From assembly GCA_023231475.1 (NCBI GenBank), contig JALJEE010002537.1, positions 1 to 23,266 of the forward strand: a DNA stretch of 23,266 nucleotides, written 5' to 3'. Position numbers and translations under genes: made by a program. This stretch comes from Seison nebaliae (lineage: Eukaryota; Rotifera; Pararotatoria; Seisonacea; Seisonidae). Positions 20,101-23,266 of the stretch are shown here, piece after piece. Numbering within the stretch: position 1 is the first letter of the stretch; each line of letters starts with the position of its first letter. Below the pieces are notes generated by a model. The model worked only from the letters and a program-made list of their open reading frames with translations, made no database searches and had not been told where the DNA came from.

Positions 20101-21629
20101 AATAAATTTCCCGATATCTTGGACTGTCGTAATAGATATTGGGATAGTGAATTAAACATTTGAATTCGGTAATTGGATTTCAATAAACAAAATGAAGAAA
20201 ATGGATCTTGAAGAAATTCTACAATTCTTATTGTCTCATTTCTTTCACAGAAGAATTGGAAGAATAAAAGGCGAACATTCAGATTTGGGGAATATCGTTG
20301 TTCCTCTATCAAATGCCAATTCTTTTCGATAGTTTTTATACAATTTTTATCTTTCCAAATCGAATGAAGTGAAGTTAAAAACATTTCATAACAATTCTCA
20401 TAATTTCGTATTCGATGTACAAATGATGCGAATTGTTTATCAAATACAGGAACTAATTTTGGTAGAAAAAAATGAGTCAATGATCTCATTCGTTTTTCCT
20501 CAATTCCTTTCATCTTCACATTCGTGGATTGATAAAGAAATTGATAAATATCAATTAATGCATCGAACGTTTTTACTAAGATGATCTCATATTTATCCTC
20601 GTCGAATCCGTTCCACCATAATAGAAATGTCTTTAACAATCTTGAAGCATAATTGGCCAACGTTCGATCTTCACAAAGTTTTACATTCGCAAATAATTTA
20701 GATGGAACATTCTCCACATGTACATCGATTAATTTCATTATTGATAGAAATTCGATTTCTGTTAATTTCTTTTCCTCCTGAATCATAAGTAGAACTATCA
20801 AATAAATTGAGACAATTGTCGAATTATTCTCTTGTGATTTCAATTGAGATATCATCTCATCTTTTCTTCCATGTCCTTCACTCAAATACAAATTACAAAA
20901 TGCTCTTGCAATTTTATCTCTAATCGCTTCTTTTTTGATCGTTAATGATTGAAGAATAATCCCATTAATTTCTTTAAAATACCCATAAGATTTTGTTGCG
21001 TAAATCAATTCAGAATATTTCATTAATAAATCAAATTCCATTTCCATATAAGCATCTTCTTTTCTTCTTAAAATATCGTCAATGGAGTTCGTGAAATATT
21101 TAATAACATTTTTTGATATAATTTCAATAATTTGATGATTGTCTAAAAATACTTTTTCATTCAGTGCCATGAAAATGCAAAGTTGTGGAAATATTTTATA
21201 AAATTCATCTTCATCTTTCCATTCCAACTCAATTTGTTTCATCCAATTTTGTTCATCATTTAAATGATATCGATTTAATATCAAATAACAATTTAGAATT
21301 GACAGGACTTGTTTCAATCTCGAATTACCTTTATCATGTTGTCCATTCACTTTGTGATTGCATGTAATTACCATTTTGGACAACTGATTGAAACAATTAT
21401 TCAATTTCATTTTATCTTCATTATCATTCAGTTGTTGTGAGAGTATTAATCGTTTTAATAAGCTGATAAATGTCATTGATAAATTTTGAATTTTTCTTTG
21501 ATTTTCATGGTTTAACAATATTGGCAACTCCAACGATAACGTTTCTTCTAATACCAAATGGTTTTCTTCAAATTCTTCCAATAAACTCATTTTAACTTTT
21601 CTTGATAAAAATTGAGCAACTGGAAACAT
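17193..21629 (-). CDS. THADA: THADA/Trm732-family protein, 1478 aa
   Basis: This is a large helical-repeat protein with the DUF2428 signature of the THADA/Trm732 family: LLVNCWRGMKDLGKLM (~730-748), then SATRRSAGFPFIILSLLKAE (~828-848, the T-R-R-S-A-G-x-P-F hallmark), FRSTYRRLFGEE (~930), and a C-terminal block with TTTRALLNLL and NLLHSTLHMINIVH. Yeast Trm732 directs the methyltransferase Trm7 (FTSJ1) to 2'-O-methylate position 32 of the tRNA anticodon loop; animal THADA is also reported to act on the calcium pump SERCA. The length is near yeast Trm732 and well below human THADA (about 1950). An acidic/lysine-rich linker (~1027-1070) and an S/T run (~1182-1192) are probably disordered. There are no introns. 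An in-frame TAA sits two codons before the ATG at 21629; Met14 is an alternative start. Confidence 0.9.
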   Translation of the reverse strand: MFPVAQFLSRKVKMSLLEEFEENHLVLEETLSLELPILLNHENQRKIQNLSMTFISLLKRLILSQQLNDNEDKMKLNNCFNQLSKMVITCNHKVNGQHDKGNSRLKQVLSILNCYLILNRYHLNDEQNWMKQIELEWKDEDEFYKIFPQLCIFMALNEKVFLDNHQIIEIISKNVIKYFTNSIDDILRRKEDAYMEMEFDLLMKYSELIYATKSYGYFKEINGIILQSLTIKKEAIRDKIARAFCNLYLSEGHGRKDEMISQLKSQENNSTIVSIYLIVLLMIQEEKKLTEIEFLSIMKLIDVHVENVPSKLFANVKLCEDRTLANYASRLLKTFLLWWNGFDEDKYEIILVKTFDALIDIYQFLYQSTNVKMKGIEEKRMRSLTHFFLPKLVPVFDKQFASFVHRIRNYENCYEMFLTSLHSIWKDKNCIKTIEKNWHLIEEQRYSPNLNVRLLFFQFFCERNETIRIVEFLQDPFSSFCLLKSNYRIQMFNSLSQYLLRQSKISGNLLTVLTNYLHPKSSFPYLQLSLSVFRFLCENRLMDCIEGDFNEAVLLNYLKEYSIFQTYQQLQEDSIKIMSFYSTTISTRNHINYNAHSIHNLKSLLDIPKPKEQEIVVVLTEVMSEFGSNNFEELFQFFLQEFIDRCQSIEKDIKEIMRSKSILGCSSTIVKYFLREDNIEKVKKFSDFQSEYLEKLIDTCFITTNLLIPLVCNVAPEGGCIEIGMDLKIDGGQLLLVNCWRGMKDLGKLMEILTMRFPSILGTDRIKEIGDHFIMLLSQTRHKGCIELLSESFLNICKILIRFQDKNECEILFGKWFENVLDLMKKSSASSATRRSAGFPFIILSLLKAESEFHSTQIFCHTKKLLMEIQTISDAEEQNRLFIIHLLNIGSIYLNSSSLQDQHSPEFIDRMILISLDFINHFDFRLANAASQLFRSTYRRLFGEERHRENFINNKTIDSNEDIFNNNLMDDIPSLNNCIDFHTFIRKHQIIMNRIMERLSDENEHRSNYQRDLFYLLLICERIFFWKKPEENNEKVERKEKDNDDKIELNVEVKENDDDVLLNEMDKTKKLEEYIRNLSKFMKHENYFIRITTTRALLNLLSICESCEHYNYLEGIMTQYRNDQCNLNLLHSTLHMINIVHIRMEGRNRSYDQSSHSFRKFTKELFGDINQVLKSMRNSEDFSSSSSSTTTASTIPLIRKYITKCKLDAPTQLENFLQASPSKRTALQYEKFLHNYSSYSSLMNGILPSTIHHSIQTSSSSRSSKENNITSLNLMNNHELYEKKLCNRIIVLYPYIDDRNLCEKLLKKLFYNDNFHFISETLLESTLKLMNSSPSNSSSRNHCHLILVEAILKHISISQSLKELCIFNLFHLFRSNEIEDVEIGLRCLSHLQNHDTESLCLTNQSITFSNFANEYCWKFNFDKGFLEESDNLLLPSNIEHVFHKQEYVMNQYEICFRKEVLRERSILPSFNDMRMESP

Positions 21630-22113
21630 GCTCTTTTAATTAAAGATAAAATTTAAACAAAACTAAAAGCATATATGAATTTGTTTATTCATGTTAGAAG
21701 TAAGTTGCTTTAAAAACTTTGGCGTACACATTGCGAGTTGTATAATGGTTTCGAAGAAATTATAGATAAATAATAAGATATAAAGTTTATCTGATGATAA
21801 GAAAAAAGTCGGGTGTCTTCTGGAGTGTCTTGGGAGCCTGGTGAATAAAATTATCATTCGAAGCCTTTTTTCTCTTAGAATTTACTTTTTTGTTTTTCAT
21901 ATTATTCGATTGATAACTTATGGATGCTCGACGTTTTCGACATTTGAAATCAAATTCCTACGTTTAATGTTCTGTTGATTTTGAGGTTTTATATAAATTT
22001 TCATAGTCCATCTAGTTCACTGTCCACTAGTCCATTCTAAAAATATGTTTTTTTTTTTGAAAAATTTTAATTTTAACCATTTAACACATATAATGAATGA
22101 ATGGACGGTTGCC
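21630..22113. other. Divergent spacer upstream of THADA
   Basis: No gene is supported. This stretch should contain the THADA promoter on the minus strand. A short less AT-rich patch lies at ~21805-21842. At 22003-22036 several AGTCCAT/CTGTCCA motifs recall the GGACAGT core of the neighbouring array. Confidence 0.45.
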
Positions 22114-22316
22114 GGACAGTTCTACTCCTTTTGGTTTTTCCTTCAAAAACGGACATTTCTACTCCTTTCATTCGGACAGTTCTACTCCTTGTGTTTTATC
22201 AAAAAGGATAGTTCTACTCCTTTTTGAAAAATTTCGGAGACTTCTACTCCCTTTTTCTGTAAAATATGACAGTTTTACGCCTTTTTTGTAATTTAGGACA
22301 GTTCTACTCCTTTTTT
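22114..22316 (+). repeat. Degenerate tandem array, seven copies, ~30 bp period
   Basis: Copies of GGACAGTTCTACTCCTTTTT begin at 22114, 22151, 22174, 22206, 22236, 22267 and 22296. The core GGACAGTTCTACTCC is exact in three copies, while the others vary by one to three bases (for example GGATAGTTCTACTCC and TGACAGTTTTACGCC). Spacing is 37, 23, 32, 30, 31 and 29 bases, so the core is conserved but the T/A-rich filler is not. It is too short and irregular for a CRISPR, and this is not a prokaryote. It could be a minisatellite or the inner part of a repeat element. Confidence 0.85.
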
Positions 22317-22620
22317 GTGGATGATGCTTTTGTAAATCTGGATTTTTTTGTTATATATTCTATACAAGAAGATTCTTTTTAAATGAAGTTTTTATTTATT
22401 AAAGTAAAAACTTAAAACTTTATTGTTATTATATTTATAAAATTATAATTTTATAATTTCTAATTATAAATATACTTTTTTGTGTTTGAACATACAAAAA
22501 ACTGAGCATTTTGAGGTTACGCATAGTGAAAAGAGATTTAGAATTCCTAAAATTAGAACAGTGCAATTTATCGCCACAGCGTCGACTTGAAATAGCTTAG
22601 AACTTTGGCTCTTACTAACG
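22317..22620. other. Upstream region of the FLYWCH gene
   Basis: AT-rich sequence with an A/T palindromic stretch near 22436-22475. No gene is seen. In the frame of the FLYWCH gene, a TGA at 22588-22590 blocks any upstream extension, so the promoter and 5' UTR must lie here. Confidence 0.45.
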
Positions 22621-23242
22621 ATGCAACAAAACGTCATGTATTTAGATGAACTTGGGGAAAATTTCGAACAATATCTGCCACCGGCCGAGTTTCTTCCTCA
22701 AAGTTTGTTGGCAACACCGATGAATAATAGGTTTGTTTGTCCTCTAACTCATACTGAATAAATTATTGTTCATATAATTTGTATTCTATTGCAGATCATC
22801 AGTTCCTACAACCTCCATAAGCGAAGCGAATCCATCTGAATTAACCGTCACTCATCCACAAAATGACAATGAATCAATTAAACTAATTAAAACATCTAAA
22901 GAAAATAACGCCATCATTTTTCAAAATAACATATTTTACTATCGGAGAAAGTACTCTTCCGCGAAAGTTAATTATTTTTGCGCTCGAGCTCAAGATAAGA
23001 ACTGCAAATCATATATCACTTTAAACGGCACTGAAATATGGCGAAAAAAAATTTGCCATAATCATGAGTCGTCCAAAAATATCGAACAACTTAATCAATT
23101 AAAAAAATTGAGAGAAAACGCTTTTGTAGAGTTGCTCTTTGGGCAGTGCGCCGATTCCGCAATTTCCTATGCGGAAAAGATGATAGAAAACATGACTTCA
23201 GACCGAAAGTATTTTTACCGAAACTTACCGAAAGGTATTTAA
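22621..23242 (+). CDS. FLYWCH-type zinc-finger protein, 185 aa, two exons
   Basis: Exons are 22621-22730 and 22795-23242; the 64 bp intron begins GTTTGT, ends TTCTATTGCAG and splits an Arg codon (residue 37). The joined frame is 558 bases, 185 codons plus TAA. The first ATG after the in-frame TGA at 22588 is used. Residues ~77-128 are a FLYWCH finger: IIFQNNIFYYRRK, then NYFCARAQDKNCKSY (C99, C107) and KKICHNH (H125, H127). The usual W before the first Cys is Phe here. FLYWCH fingers bind DNA or proteins and often sit at the N-terminus of MULE transposases, so this may be a domesticated or truncated transposon-derived gene. A good donor-like AAAG/GTATTT lies at 23231-23240 just before the stop, so the real protein might continue into an exon beyond the window. 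The target is unknown. Confidence 0.75.
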
Positions 23243-23266
23243 GGGCAAGATGTGCTCGATCCCGAT

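Noticed and set aside
21663-21857. Minus-strand ORF of 64 codons upstream of THADA
   Set aside because: No motif, arbitrary composition and no link to a neighbouring gene; treated as chance.
22114-22316. CRISPR-like array
   Set aside because: Seven short, diverged repeats with irregular spacing, no cas genes, and the setting is a eukaryotic genome.
1-23266. tRNA or rRNA genes
   Set aside because: I looked for the T-loop GGTTCRA context in spacers; the few hits fall inside protein genes and lack a cloverleaf.

Overview
This is eukaryotic nuclear DNA. It is strongly AT-rich and has long single-exon genes, very short introns (the one well-supported intron is 64 bp), dispersed Tc1 and LINE remnants, and a THADA/Trm732 gene. 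The mix of a membrane-anchored CAP/venom-allergen-like protein, a Tc1-type transposase and a FLYWCH protein fits an arthropod. An acariform mite is my best guess, but that is inference: no single feature in the window fixes the species.

Layout. Positions 1-386 hold the 5' end of a Tc1/mariner-like element on the minus strand; its transposase runs off the window edge. Positions ~440-3935 hold a decayed LINE on the minus strand (ORF1-like protein, endonuclease, reverse transcriptase) with a ~190 bp hairpin-type element inserted at its YADD box. Positions 3940-4590 are AT-rich spacer with a lone Tc1-type terminus. Positions 4590-5519 (minus) encode a CAP-domain protein with an N-terminal membrane anchor. 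After a 1.5 kb spacer, 7055-10216 (minus) encodes a 1053-residue J-domain protein with a huge low-complexity tail. The 7 kb from 10217 to 17192 has no long ORF. It does hold a minus-strand exon candidate (16175-16307) that matches the arm and first helix of a homeodomain, with three weaker phase-compatible exon candidates downstream. Positions 17193-21629 (minus) encode a compact, intronless THADA/Trm732 homologue. Positions 22114-22316 hold a seven-copy degenerate repeat. Positions 22621-23242 (plus) hold a two-exon FLYWCH zinc-finger gene.

The three large genes all read on the minus strand but are far apart and functionally unrelated: extracellular CAP, Hsp70 co-chaperone, and tRNA methylation partner or calcium-pump regulator. 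I see no operon-like logic. The FLYWCH gene is divergent from THADA across ~1 kb. The two most interesting points are the possible split homeobox gene in the 7 kb gap and the sequence kinship between the hairpin element in the LINE and the repeat array 21 kb away.
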